Of a stretch of 64,000 nucleotides of DNA, positions 56,535 to 64,000 are shown in pieces; position 1 is the stretch's first letter; the number at the start of each line of letters is the position of its first letter. Below the pieces are notes generated by a model, which saw only the letters and a program-made list of their open reading frames with translations, had not been told where the DNA came from and did not search any database. Source of the DNA: Halosolutus amylolyticus. GTDB lineage: Archaea; Halobacteriota; Halobacteria; Halobacteriales; Natrialbaceae. The translations under genes and the position numbers were made by a program. Location: assembly GCF_023566055.1 (NCBI RefSeq), contig NZ_JALIQP010000001.1:186001-250000 (forward strand), read 5' to 3'.

Positions 56535-56553
56535 GGTGTGGTATTACATCACC
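56535..56553. promoter_or_regulatory. 19-base dyad operator candidate for the sugar importer
   Basis: The sequence GGTGTGGTATTACATCACC has the symmetric form GGTG-2-GTA-1-TAC-2-CACC. In the importer direction it lies just before an AT-rich TATA-like 'AGCTATTATTTG' and about 50-65 bases from the binding-protein ATG. TrmB-type or other sugar regulators could bind it. Confidence 0.5.
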
Positions 56554-56705
56554 TGTTGTAACTCATCGGCGCCGCGATCGAGTCGCAGTCCAAACGACGA
56601 GGCCGAACCGGGACCGATCGAGACCTGTCGGTCGAACCATCTGCGTGGATCGCACGAACGAGAATCGATCGCGATCGGTCTCGGGCGAATCGTCGCGACG
56701 CCGCG

Positions 56706-57821
56706 TCAGTTGATCCGGGTTCGCCGTTCGACTTCGGATTCGGGCTCCGCCAGTTGCGTCGCACGACCGGTTTCGCTCGATCGGTAGATCGCGTCGATCA
56801 CGCGCTGGACGGTGAGGGCTTCCTCGATCGTGTTGGTCTCGGGTGTCGCGCCCGTGGCGATCGCTCGAAGGAACTCCTCGTCCTGCTGGGTGTAGCCGGT
56901 CAGGGAGGGATCGCCGGTGAGCGAGACGTCGGCGTAGTGGTCACAGCCGATGGTCCCGGCCTCGAGAATCCGCATGTCCGTGTCGCCGATGTCGAACTGC
57001 GCGCCGCCCTCGGTGCCCCGGATCCGGAAGTCCATGCTCTCCTCGCGATTGGTCGCCCACGCGGCCTCCAGCGAGATTGTCTGGCCGTCAGTGGTCCGGA
57101 TGAAGGCGCTGACGGAGTCGTCGACCTCGTAGGTTTCGGCCTCGGCGTCCCAGTTGTCGCCGAAGCCGTCGGGATCGGCGTACTCCTCGCGGGTGCCGAA
57201 CGTCGTCCGGGTGACGCCCGAGACCTCGGTTATTTCGGGGAAATTGAGCGCGTAGAGCGCGAGATCGAGCGCGTGGACGCCGATGTCAAGCAGGGCACCG
57301 CCGCCGGCGAGGTCGGGATCCGTGAACCACGATCCCGGGCCTGGAACGCCCCGCCGCCGCACGTAGTTCGCCTCGACGTGGGTCAGGTCGCCGAACCGTC
57401 CGCGGGCGTCCTGTTCCTCGAACATCGCCATCGACGCGGCGTGGCGGTTGTGAAAGCCGACCATGCAGACGCCGTCGGATCGGGCCGCCGTCGCGGCGAT
57501 TCGCTCCGCGCTCTCTAAGTTGTGCGCGAGCGGTTTTTCGACGAGCACGTGCCGGCCCGCCTCGAGCGCGTCGACCGCGATCGGTTCGTGGAACCGGTTG
57601 GGCGTGGTGACGATGACCGCGTCGACGGCGTCGTCGACGACGAGATTCTCGTGGGTCTCGTAGGTTTTCGCGCCGAACTCGTCGGCGAAGCGATCGCGCT
57701 GTTCGGCGACGAGGTCGGCACCAGCGACGACGTCCGCGCCGAGATCCGTGACGCTCCGTGCGTGGAGGTGCCCCATTCCGCCGAGTCCGACGATACCGAC
57801 ACCGATGCCCGAACCGATCAT
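56706..57821 (-). CDS. Gfo/Idh/MocA family oxidoreductase
   Basis: The 371-residue enzyme has a Rossmann start 'IGVGIVGLGGMGHLHARSV' near 6, the 'EKPLAHNLESAER' motif near 95 with its key Lys, and a C-terminal substrate domain containing 'GALLDIGVHALDLALYAL' near 174. It oxidises a sugar or inositol using NAD(P). It lies upstream of the importer genes in the same direction and is divergent from ThuA. Sugar use is the common link. Confidence 0.93.
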   Translation of the reverse strand: MIGSGIGVGIVGLGGMGHLHARSVTDLGADVVAGADLVAEQRDRFADEFGAKTYETHENLVVDDAVDAVIVTTPNRFHEPIAVDALEAGRHVLVEKPLAHNLESAERIAATAARSDGVCMVGFHNRHAASMAMFEEQDARGRFGDLTHVEANYVRRRGVPGPGSWFTDPDLAGGGALLDIGVHALDLALYALNFPEITEVSGVTRTTFGTREEYADPDGFGDNWDAEAETYEVDDSVSAFIRTTDGQTISLEAAWATNREESMDFRIRGTEGGAQFDIGDTDMRILEAGTIGCDHYADVSLTGDPSLTGYTQQDEEFLRAIATGATPETNTIEEALTVQRVIDAIYRSSETGRATQLAEPESEVERRTRIN

Positions 57822-57975
57822 CGCGAAACACCCGATTGAGAGAGACGACCTGCGCCTGAGCGGTGAGAAACGAGCCGTTTCGGTGTCGTTTGCGTGCGAT
57901 CCCAGAAGTCCATACAGGTAGACAGCCGGCGATCAAAATAAGGGTTGTGACCGATTAATCTGTACAGTCCCGTTG

Positions 57976-57992
57976 TCATTCAGGGAGAATGA
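57976..57992. promoter_or_regulatory. TCATTC/GAATGA dyad in the ThuA-dehydrogenase divergent region
   Basis: TCATTC (57976-57981) and GAATGA (57987-57992) flank AGGGA. It lies in the 282-base AT-rich gap between the two sugar-related genes and about 110 bases before thuA. An operator role is inferred from location. Confidence 0.4.
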
Positions 57993-58103
57993 TAACATTT
58001 CTTCTTTCGGTGGCGTCGAGAATATCATAATCGTTCATTTCATCCTGTTCGTCGCGGCGCGCAACCGGCCGACTGAAGCATCTCGGCCGCAGACGTTGCG
58101 GCG

Positions 58104-58802
58104 ATGGTCGCAGTCACGATCTGGAACGAGTTCCGACACGAACGCGAGGACGAGGACGCCGCAGCCGTCTATCCCGACGGGATTCACGGGACCATCGCCG
58201 AGGCGCTCGTCGATCGGGGCCACGAGGTCCGGACGGCGACGCTCGACGAACCGGAACACGGGCTCACCGAGGACGTCCTCGCGGAAACCGACGTCCTCTG
58301 CTGGTGGGGCCACACGGCCCACGACGAGGTCAGCGACGACATCGTCGATCGCGTCCACGAGCGAGTTCTCGGGGGAATGGGACTGGTCGTCCTCCACTCC
58401 GGCCACTACGCGAAGATCTTCAAGCGGCTCATGGGAACCACCTGTAGCCTCCAGTGGCGCGAGGACGGCGGCACGGAACGGCTGTGGGTCGTCGATCCTG
58501 GCCACCCGATCGCCGACGGGCTCGACGAGTCGATCGAACTCCCCGAAACCGAGATGTACGGCGAACCGTTCGACGTCCCGGAACCCGATCGGCTGGTCTT
58601 TACGAGCTGGTTCGAGGGCGGCGAGGTGTTCCGGAGCGGCTGTTGCTACCGGCGCGGATCGGGCCGGATCTTCTACTTCCGGCCGGGCCACGAGACGTAC
58701 CCGATCTACGAACACGACGCGATCCAGCAGGTCCTCGACAACGCCGTCGAGTGGGCCAGCCCCGTCGAGGGCGCGCCGCGATCGTTCGGCGAGCGGGAGT
58801 GA
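58104..58802 (+). CDS. ThuA-type trehalose utilisation domain protein
   Basis: The 232-residue protein has the ThuA fold pattern: '[20 protein letters not shown]' near 5, '[20 protein letters not shown]' near 68, '[19 protein letters not shown]' near 93 and '[17 protein letters not shown]' near 188. Relatives take part in trehalose or disaccharide conversion with Gfo/Idh/MocA enzymes. It is divergent from that dehydrogenase. It also converges on the DUF389 gene 15 bases later. Confidence 0.9.
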   Translation: MVAVTIWNEFRHEREDEDAAAVYPDGIHGTIAEALVDRGHEVRTATLDEPEHGLTEDVLAETDVLCWWGHTAHDEVSDDIVDRVHERVLGGMGLVVLHSGHYAKIFKRLMGTTCSLQWREDGGTERLWVVDPGHPIADGLDESIELPETEMYGEPFDVPEPDRLVFTSWFEGGEVFRSGCCYRRGSGRIFYFRPGHETYPIYEHDAIQQVLDNAVEWASPVEGAPRSFGERE

Positions 58803-58817
58803 TCGGCCGACCGGTGC

Positions 58818-60104
58818 TTACCCGCTTCGCTGCGTGTCGACCAGTTCGACGACGACGTCGAGGTCGACGCCGGTCGCGGTTTCCAGTCGCTCGCGGACGC
58901 GATCGGCGAAGTCGTCCGGTTCTTGCTCCCCTGGTGGCCGTTCGGCGACCAGGGTCACCGACGGCTCGTCGCCGGTGTAGACGTCCACGAGTTCGTACTC
59001 GACGCCGACTTCCCGGAACTGCAGGTCCGCGAACGCGGCCTCGTCGTTCATCGTCTCGAGTTCGGTCTGGACGTCGTGCTCGACCGCGGCCGTCCGGTAG
59101 GTCCCGTAGGTGACCCCGCCGAGAACGACCGACAGCACCGCGATCGCGACGAGAAGCACGACGACTCGCGATCGCAACCGGCCGTAGACGTGATCGATGC
59201 GTTCCGATCGGTGCGGCCGATAGCCCGAGAGCCACAGCAGGATCAGCGCGGTGAGGTTGATCGAAAGCAGGTTGATCAGGACGAGCGTGCCGGCGGTGAG
59301 GACGACGGTCGGGCGGCCCCAGGCGATTCCGAGTCCAGCGGTGGCGGCGGGCGGGACGAGCGCCACTGCGATGGCGACACCGACGAGCACCGACCCGACG
59401 TTCCGGACGAGACTGACGACGCCGGCGACGCCCGATCCGAGAGCGAGAAAGAGCGCGAGGACGCTCGGCGTGATCCGTTCGTCGATCTGGGGGACCGTCG
59501 TGATGTCGAATCCCGGCGGGAGCAACACCGTCCCCCTGAGGAGCCAGCCGACGAGCGCCGCCGTCGCGACGGCGACTGCGAGTCCGACCACCTGCAAGAG
59601 GACCCCCCGCGCCGCGAGGTCGTCGTCGTCGACGACCACACCGACGCTCGCGGCGAGTGCCGGTCCCATCAGCGGGGCGACGACCATCGCACCGATGATC
59701 GTCGCCGCGGAGTCGAGCAACAGCCCCGCCGTCGCGATGATCGTACTCACGACGAGCAGAACGAAGTACGTCGACGCCGCGGGCGCGAGATCCGCCGCCC
59801 GCGCCTGGAGTTCCTCCCGGGAGATCCTGGTCCCGGTGAACTCGCCGGTCAGGTCGTCCGCTCGGTCAGAGACGATCGTTTCCGCGGCCGTGACGACGGT
59901 GTACGAGTCCTCGTCGAGCCCGGCGGCTCGAAGCTCCGCGAGAAACGGCTCGACGGCGGCCGGCGGGACCGGGATCGAGACGAGCGCCTCGAACTCGCCG
60001 TGGCTCGTTTGCTCGGAAACGGCGTAATCGACGCCCATCTCCGTCGCCGTCTCGAGGACTCGATCCAGATCGCCGCGCGGCACGAACACCTGTACCAGGC
60101 GCAT
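58818..60104 (-). CDS. DUF389/TIGR00341 family membrane protein
   Basis: The 428-residue protein has an N-terminal ferredoxin-like domain ('MRLVQVFVPRGDLDRVLETA' at 1-20) and a DUF389 membrane part with 'IIATAGLLLDSAATIIGAMV' near 135 and 'APLMGPALAASVGV' near 155. The family has no agreed function. I used the ATG at 60104. It stands alone in its direction, converging with the ThuA gene. Confidence 0.92.
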   Translation of the reverse strand: MRLVQVFVPRGDLDRVLETATEMGVDYAVSEQTSHGEFEALVSIPVPPAAVEPFLAELRAAGLDEDSYTVVTAAETIVSDRADDLTGEFTGTRISREELQARAADLAPAASTYFVLLVVSTIIATAGLLLDSAATIIGAMVVAPLMGPALAASVGVVVDDDDLAARGVLLQVVGLAVAVATAALVGWLLRGTVLLPPGFDITTVPQIDERITPSVLALFLALGSGVAGVVSLVRNVGSVLVGVAIAVALVPPAATAGLGIAWGRPTVVLTAGTLVLINLLSINLTALILLWLSGYRPHRSERIDHVYGRLRSRVVVLLVAIAVLSVVLGGVTYGTYRTAAVEHDVQTELETMNDEAAFADLQFREVGVEYELVDVYTGDEPSVTLVAERPPGEQEPDDFADRVRERLETATGVDLDVVVELVDTQRSG

Positions 60105-60234
60105 ACCCCCTGTAGGACGGACCAGAGCATAGGCTGTCCTCACCCGACGAATGACTGTCAGGACGCCGTGTATCTGCTCGACGGTCCGTCACCGACGATC
60201 GATCGAATCACGACCGCCGCGTCCGAACGGGATC

Positions 60235-61086
60235 TCAGAACTCCCGGCGGCCCTCGTCCGTGATGACGCTCTCGAGGAGCGAGACCGGCGTGGCGTCGTA
60301 GGCGGGGTTCTCGACGGCGAACCCCTCGGCGGGTTCTGGCATGACCTCGCTGCCCGGCCGGAACTCGTTCTCGAAGACGAACCCCTCGGTGACGAGCTTC
60401 GAAGCCGCGCCGAGGACGGTAACGGGGACGTCCAGCTGGGCCGCGGTGGCCGCGATCGGAAACGTCCCGACGCGGTTGTAGAGGGTGTCGTCGACGATAC
60501 AGTCCATCCCGACGACCACCCGATCGCACTTCGCGAGGTAGAGCCCGTTCGCGCTGTCGGTGATCAGCGTCGGCTCGACGCCCTCCAGGTCCGCGAGCGA
60601 TCGGGCGGTCTTGCGTCCGATGTAGCGGGGCCGGGCCTCGGTGATGTAGACGTCGAACGATTTGCCGGCGTCGACGGCCCGTTCGAGCGCTTCGAGTACC
60701 GTCGAGGAGTAGTCGTGGGTCAGGAGTGTCGCCCCGTCCTCGAGATGGGTGACGGCGTTTTCGGCCGCCCGGCGCTTGGCCGACTCGACGGTTTCGACGA
60801 CCTCGTCGATCGTCTCGGTGGTGAGTCGTTTGGCCTCCTCGACGCTGTCGGCCTCCGCGACGGTGACCTCCTCGACGACCGCCCGGACGGCGTTCTGCAG
60901 CGATGCGTGGGAGGGGTTGGCTCGCCGGAGCACCGTGCCGTTGCGCTCGAGCGCGCGCTCGAACTCCTCGACGGTGGCGAACTCGCGGTCGACCAGTTCT
61001 TCGAGGGCTCGCGCCGCGTTGACCGCCACTACCGAGGAGCTGTGGGTCTGCATGTCCTGGATCTCCTCGACCGTCTCGTCGATCAT
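60235..61086 (-). CDS. eIF2B-alpha/ribose-1,5-bisphosphate isomerase-like protein
   Basis: The 283-residue protein belongs to the eIF2B/MtnA/R15P isomerase superfamily: 'LLTHDYSSTVLEALERA' near 121, 'YITEARPRYIGRKTARSL' at 147-164 and 'GMDCIVDDTLYNRVGTFPIA' at 193-212. Isomerases of the family use a Cys at the site matched by Asp125 or its neighbours here. It lacks that Cys, so it may be nearer eIF2B-alpha-like proteins with unknown activity. I used the ATG at 61086. An adjacent small membrane-protein gene is separate. Confidence 0.85.
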   Translation of the reverse strand: MIDETVEEIQDMQTHSSSVVAVNAARALEELVDREFATVEEFERALERNGTVLRRANPSHASLQNAVRAVVEEVTVAEADSVEEAKRLTTETIDEVVETVESAKRRAAENAVTHLEDGATLLTHDYSSTVLEALERAVDAGKSFDVYITEARPRYIGRKTARSLADLEGVEPTLITDSANGLYLAKCDRVVVGMDCIVDDTLYNRVGTFPIAATAAQLDVPVTVLGAASKLVTEGFVFENEFRPGSEVMPEPAEGFAVENPAYDATPVSLLESVITDEGRREF

Positions 61087-61157
61087 ACCTGCACGAATTC
61101 CCGTCAGCGGGAAAGGTGTTCCGGGTAGTGTCAGCGCATACGGGGAGTGTCGCGGTG

Positions 61158-61370
61158 CTACTGGCGTTGCTCTCGTTCCCACCGATCGGGTGCGACACCG
61201 AGTCGGAGTACGATCGGTCGATACGCGAACGCAACGACGACGACGATACCCAGTTCGATCCAGAAACTCGGATCAGCAACGATCACGTCCAGGAGCGTGA
61301 GCGCGACCATCACGAGTATCAACACAACGAGGTAGTGACCGGCGAGTTCGAGGAGGCCGTCCGTGTCCAT
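61158..61370 (-). CDS. Small two-helix membrane protein
   Basis: The 70-residue protein starts 'MDTDGLLELAGHYLVVLILV' and has two hydrophobic helices (about 12-30 and 36-52) followed by a basic C-terminus 'APDRWEREQRQ'. It stands 71 bases before the eIF2B-like gene in the same direction. I do not recognise a named family. The length and codon use support a real gene. Confidence 0.6.
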   Translation of the reverse strand: MDTDGLLELAGHYLVVLILVMVALTLLDVIVADPSFWIELGIVVVVAFAYRPIVLRLGVAPDRWEREQRQ

Positions 61371-61474
61371 ACGGACATTCAGTGAGCGACGATCAAAACG
61401 ATGCCGTCGGGAACCGGCTGGTACCGTCGCGAACGGACGGGGCGATCCCCACGTATCGAACCAGAAGATCCGGG

Positions 61475-61551
61475 AAACGATTCAGCACGTCACCGGTGCA
61501 AACCACAGGACGGTCGCGGTTGCACCGGTGACTCGGTACAGCAGCCCGTAT
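61475..61551. repeat. Palindromic intergenic element, copy B
   Basis: An inner 13-base perfect stem joins GTCACCGGTGCAA (61489-61501) with TTGCACCGGTGAC (61520-61532). The right outer arm TACAGCAGCCCGTAT (61537-61551) matches copies A and C; the left outer arm is degraded. The element lies 50-130 bases upstream of the zinc-ribbon gene. Confidence 0.7.
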
Positions 61552-61602
61552 GACGAAGCCGAAGCCCGCAGGCTTACGATCGTCACGCGCCTAGAGCCGT
61601 CG

Positions 61603-61926
61603 ATGACCGTCACCGTCCGATACACCTGTCCACACTGTGGGGCCGTCGTCAGCGTCGAGCGCGCGCCCGACCTCGCGGATCGATCGGTCACCACGGTCCC
61701 CCAGCCGGGCTGGGAGTACGCCAGTCCGGACGACGACGACCTCGAGACGGCCGACGGGATCGCGTTCGTCTGCGGCGAGGACGGCCCGGTCACCGATCTC
61801 GAGGGGGAGCCGATCGAGGGCTGTGGACGGCCGTTCTACCTGAACTTCGTCCGGTACGAGCAGGGGGTCGAACTCGACCCGGATCCGCCGACCTACGGCG
61901 GGCCGCGCTTCGACTTCGACGCGTAG
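61603..61926 (+). CDS. Small zinc-ribbon-like protein
   Basis: The 107-residue protein starts 'MTVTVRYTCPHCGAVVSVER' and carries two more Cys residues in 'FVCGEDG' near 64 and 'IEGCGRPFYLNFVRYE' near 78, consistent with one zinc site. It is acidic like its neighbours. The upstream gap contains copy B of the palindromic element. The function is unknown. I used the ATG at 61603 because similarity to a zinc ribbon begins there. Confidence 0.75.
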   Translation: MTVTVRYTCPHCGAVVSVERAPDLADRSVTTVPQPGWEYASPDDDDLETADGIAFVCGEDGPVTDLEGEPIEGCGRPFYLNFVRYEQGVELDPDPPTYGGPRFDFDA

Positions 61927-61977
61927 CGGGCCGGGAACGAACACAACCCTTTTCGACGGCCGGGCGTTGCTATCGGT

Positions 61978-63054
61978 ATGGACGAAGCCGCCGTACGCGA
62001 CCGCCTCCGGACGGTCGAGGATCCGGAACTCGGCGACGACATCGTGTCGCTCGGGCTGGTCAACGACGTCACCGTCGACGGCGATCGGGTCGACGTGAAT
62101 CTCGCGCTCGGAGCCCCCTACTCCCCGACCGAGACGGGCCTCGCCGGCGAGGTTCGCGAGGTGCTCGCCGAGGAAGGGCTCGAGGTCGACCTCTCCGCGA
62201 GCATCCCAGATCGGGACGACCTCGCGAGCGAAGAACAGGTCCTGCCGAACGTCAAGAACGTGATCGCCGTCGCCTCCGGGAAAGGCGGCGTCGGCAAGTC
62301 GACCGTCTCGGTGAACCTCGCGGCGGGGCTCTCGCAACTGGGCGCGCGCGTCGGCCTCTTCGACGCCGACGTCTACGGGCCGAACGTCCCGCGGATGGTC
62401 GACGCCGACGAACCGCCGATGGCCACCGAGGACGAGACCCTCGTCCCGCCCGAGAAGTACGGCGTGAAGCTGATGAGCATGGCATTCCTCACCGGCGAGG
62501 ACGATCCGGTCATCTGGCGCGGCCCGATGGTCCACAAGGTCATCACCCAGTTGACGGAGGACGTCGAGTGGGGGCACCTCGACTACCTCGTGGTCGACCT
62601 CCCGCCGGGCACTGGCGACACCCAGCTAACGATGCTCCAGACCATGCCCGTCACCGGCGCGGTGATCGTCACGACACCGCAGGACGTCGCGCTCGACGAC
62701 GCCCGGAAGGGCCTGGAGATGTTCGCCAAGCACGACACCGTCGTGCTCGGCATCGCCGAGAACATGTCGACGTTCGCCTGCCCCGACTGCGGCGGCGAGC
62801 ACGACATCTTCGGCTCCGGTGGCGGCCGGGAGTTCGCGGACGAACACGAGATGCCGTTCCTCGGTTCGATCCCGCTCGACCCCGCCGTCCGCGAGGGCGG
62901 CGACGGCGGAAAGCCGACGGTGCTCGAGGACGAGACGGCCACCGGCGACGCGTTCCGGACGATCACGGAGAACGTCGCCAACAACACCGGGATCGTCCAC
63001 CGACGAAGCGTCTCCCAGACCAGACGCAGCGAAGCCGCCTCGCCCGATCGATGA
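61978..63054 (+). CDS. Mrp/NBP35-type Fe-S carrier P-loop ATPase
   Basis: The 358-residue protein has an N-terminal MIP18/DUF59 domain (residues 1-80) and a P-loop 'GKGGVGKS' at 101-108 with the deviant Walker A of Mrp. 'DADVYGPNVPRM' near 128 and the Cys pair 'ACPDCGGEHDIFGSGGG' near 262 complete the family pattern. It carries and delivers Fe-S clusters. It overlaps the next gene by four bases (ATGA). The N-terminal domain supports a role in maturation of cytosolic Fe-S proteins. Confidence 0.94.
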   Translation: MDEAAVRDRLRTVEDPELGDDIVSLGLVNDVTVDGDRVDVNLALGAPYSPTETGLAGEVREVLAEEGLEVDLSASIPDRDDLASEEQVLPNVKNVIAVASGKGGVGKSTVSVNLAAGLSQLGARVGLFDADVYGPNVPRMVDADEPPMATEDETLVPPEKYGVKLMSMAFLTGEDDPVIWRGPMVHKVITQLTEDVEWGHLDYLVVDLPPGTGDTQLTMLQTMPVTGAVIVTTPQDVALDDARKGLEMFAKHDTVVLGIAENMSTFACPDCGGEHDIFGSGGGREFADEHEMPFLGSIPLDPAVREGGDGGKPTVLEDETATGDAFRTITENVANNTGIVHRRSVSQTRRSEAASPDR

Positions 63055-63317
63055 CCGCCACGGACGATTCCGATCGGGAGCCTGCGGACGCGAGCGATCG
63101 TGACGCGGCTTTCGATCCGGATCTGGAACGGGTCGAACACCTCCGCGAGATCGCCGACGAGGTCCGCGGGGAGACCAGCGAGAGCAAACAGCTCGCGAAT
63201 ATTCTTTACCGGACGAGCGACCTCTACGATCCCGACGAGGAGACCACGCCGGAGGAGATCGTTCGCAACGTCAAACTCATCCTCGAGGTCAAAGAACGCG
63301 GCGGCCTCGAGCGCTGA
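63051..63317 (+). CDS. Small acidic haloarchaeal protein coupled to Mrp
   Basis: The 88-residue acidic protein has a disordered first third and a helical rest: 'RVEHLREIADEVRGETSESK' near 27 and 'LANILYRTSDLYDPDEETTP' near 48. It begins at the ATG overlapping the Mrp stop, so it is translationally coupled. I cannot name a family with confidence. Its coupling suggests a partner for the Fe-S carrier. Confidence 0.75.
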   Translation: MTATDDSDREPADASDRDAAFDPDLERVEHLREIADEVRGETSESKQLANILYRTSDLYDPDEETTPEEIVRNVKLILEVKERGGLER

Positions 63318-63329
63318 GCGCTCGTACTG

Positions 63330-63411
63330 ATACGGGTTACTGTACGTCATTTCCGGCGCAACCGCGATCCGGGCGGCGGTTGCGCCGGGAAATCGGTACA
63401 GCAATCCGTAT
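63330..63411. repeat. Palindromic intergenic element, copy C
   Basis: The outer arms ATACGGGTTACTGTA (63330-63344) and the complement of ATACGGATTGCTGTA (63397-63411) match at 13 of 15 positions. The inner stem CCGGCGCAACCGC (63353-63365) pairs perfectly with 63376-63388. It lies 12 bases after the stop of the small protein behind Mrp. Confidence 0.8.
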
Positions 63412-63641
63412 GACCCGTTTTTCGGCGATCCGTCGACGCCACTCGAAGCGCCAGGCGCGCCGACTCCAGTCCGATCGAACGGAGAGCGAGTCGCGCGGCG
63501 ACTCCGGCACGACGGTCCGACGGTGTGTGAGCGGACCGCGCCGTGTTTTCGCCGACCGGTCGCCGACTCGAACGGCTATCGCGGCGGCCGTTCGCGAACC
63601 TGTGTGGCGAATCGAATCCCGGTTAGGATTGTGCACCTCGA

Positions 63642-63670
63642 AAAGACATTTGATGGCGTTCAATGTCTTT
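63642..63670. promoter_or_regulatory. AAAGACATT/AATGTCTTT dyad
   Basis: AAAGACATT (63642-63650) and AATGTCTTT (63662-63670) are perfect nine-base arms separated by 11 bases. The dyad is about 100 bases before the last gene and just upstream of a TATA-like 'TTCACTTATCC' near 63689-63699. It is a probable operator for that gene. Confidence 0.55.
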
Positions 63671-63767
63671 CAACACCTTGCAAGGGTTTCACTTATCCCT
63701 TCGTGCCCGCTCCGTCCGAACAGGAACGTAGCGAGGTACTCGCCTCGCGCTGTCTCCAACGATATCC

Positions 63768-64000
63768 ATGACCAACGCAACTACGCCGATCGAAACGACG
63801 TTCGAAATGCAGCGCCAGTCGATCAAACAGAGCCAGCAACTCTTCGAGCAGGGCCTCCAGTTCCAGGAGAACATCGCCGAAACGTTCCTCCAGAACGGGT
63901 TCGCGGCCCAGCGAAGCGCACAGCGCCAGGGGACCGAACTCGCCCGAAAGGTCTTCGACGCGCACCTCGAGGCGGTCGAGTCGGCCCTCGACGAAGATGC
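63768..64000 (+). CDS. Phasin-like coiled-coil protein (3' part outside window)
   Basis: The frame from the ATG at 63768 is open to the right edge and encodes at least 77 residues: 'MTNATTPIETTFEMQRQSIK' then heptad-like, Gln/Glu-rich helix 'LFEQGLQFQENIAETFLQNG' and 'RKVFDAHLEAVESALDED'. Phasins that coat polyhydroxyalkanoate granules look like this, and haloarchaeal PHA genes often start with such a gene. The PCC operon upstream in the window would fit a PHBV-making cell. The call is tentative because most of the gene is missing. Confidence 0.5.
   Translation, partial: MTNATTPIETTFEMQRQSIKQSQQLFEQGLQFQENIAETFLQNGFAAQRSAQRQGTELARKVFDAHLEAVESALDED

Larger units (their letters stand above)
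63318..63767. other. Intergenic region with palindromic copy C and a dyad upstream of the last gene
   Basis: This 450-base gap contains the palindromic element at 63330-63411, then about 230 bases with nothing I recognise, then the AAAGACATT dyad and a probable promoter for the last gene. No open frame in it is credible. Confidence 0.5.

Overview
The window is chromosomal DNA from an extremely halophilic archaeon. The inferred proteins are strongly acidic, the DNA is GC-rich with very frequent CGATCG-type words, Tat lipoproteins carry RR motifs with a lipobox cysteine, promoters look like archaeal TATA boxes with leaderless or short-leader starts, and several families are archaeal or haloarchaeal (proteasome beta subunit, archaeal S-adenosylmethionine synthetase, UPF0179, DUF555, PccX, an Htur_1727-type radical SAM partner). 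A Natrialbales-like genus is a reasonable guess but is inference only. I see no rRNA, tRNA, CRISPR array or insertion sequence.

Layout. 1-5.2 kb: an accessory-looking cluster with a heme-copper-oxidase-like membrane protein (cut by the left edge), a MoaD/ThiS-like protein ending in Cys-Cys, a CGCGG-motif protein of the putative radical-SAM-modified type, a small membrane protein, and two radical SAM/SPASM enzymes, one overlapping a PaaB-like partner. 5.5-9.5 kb: the haloarchaeal propionyl-CoA carboxylase operon pccB-pccX-pccA. 9.7-15 kb: a branched-chain amino acid type ABC importer, with the binding protein convergent to livHMGF. 15.1-23.7 kb: mostly single housekeeping or stress genes (SDR, response regulator, glycerophosphodiesterase, Nudix-like, YjbQ, ArsN2, HEAT repeat, CNNM/CBS, HTH regulator, GNAT, HAD).

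23.7-31.4 kb: a four-gene operon of two PrkA-type AAA kinases, a YeaH-type VWA protein and SpoVR, in one direction with overlapping or nearly touching ends. 32-36.8 kb: small conserved proteins, divergent MFS and AtoE-type carboxylate transporters, a second Nudix-like protein and an HxlR regulator. 37-44 kb: a compact five-gene run of ABC ATPase, an ABC-2 permease fused to a PrsW-like intramembrane protease domain, a second permease, a Tat-exported penicillin-acylase-type Ntn hydrolase and a small membrane protein. I consider this and the radical SAM cluster the two best candidates for poorly described systems.

44-52 kb: a 30-residue microprotein, aldo/keto reductase, methyltransferase, an internally deleted MTH1187-type protein, SAM synthetase, a winged-helix gene behind a 15-bp tandem repeat array, a CBS-HTH regulator, DUF555 and the proteasome beta subunit. 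52-58.8 kb: a sugar-type ABC importer (CUT1 pattern) with a Gfo/Idh/MocA dehydrogenase and a ThuA protein, probably one uptake-and-oxidation unit. 58.8-64 kb: DUF389 membrane protein, eIF2B-alpha/ribose-1,5-bisphosphate isomerase-like protein, small proteins, an Mrp-type Fe-S carrier ATPase, and the start of a phasin-like coiled-coil gene. Three copies of an intergenic palindromic repeat with conserved outer ends and different inner stems lie near 45.3, 61.5 and 63.4 kb.
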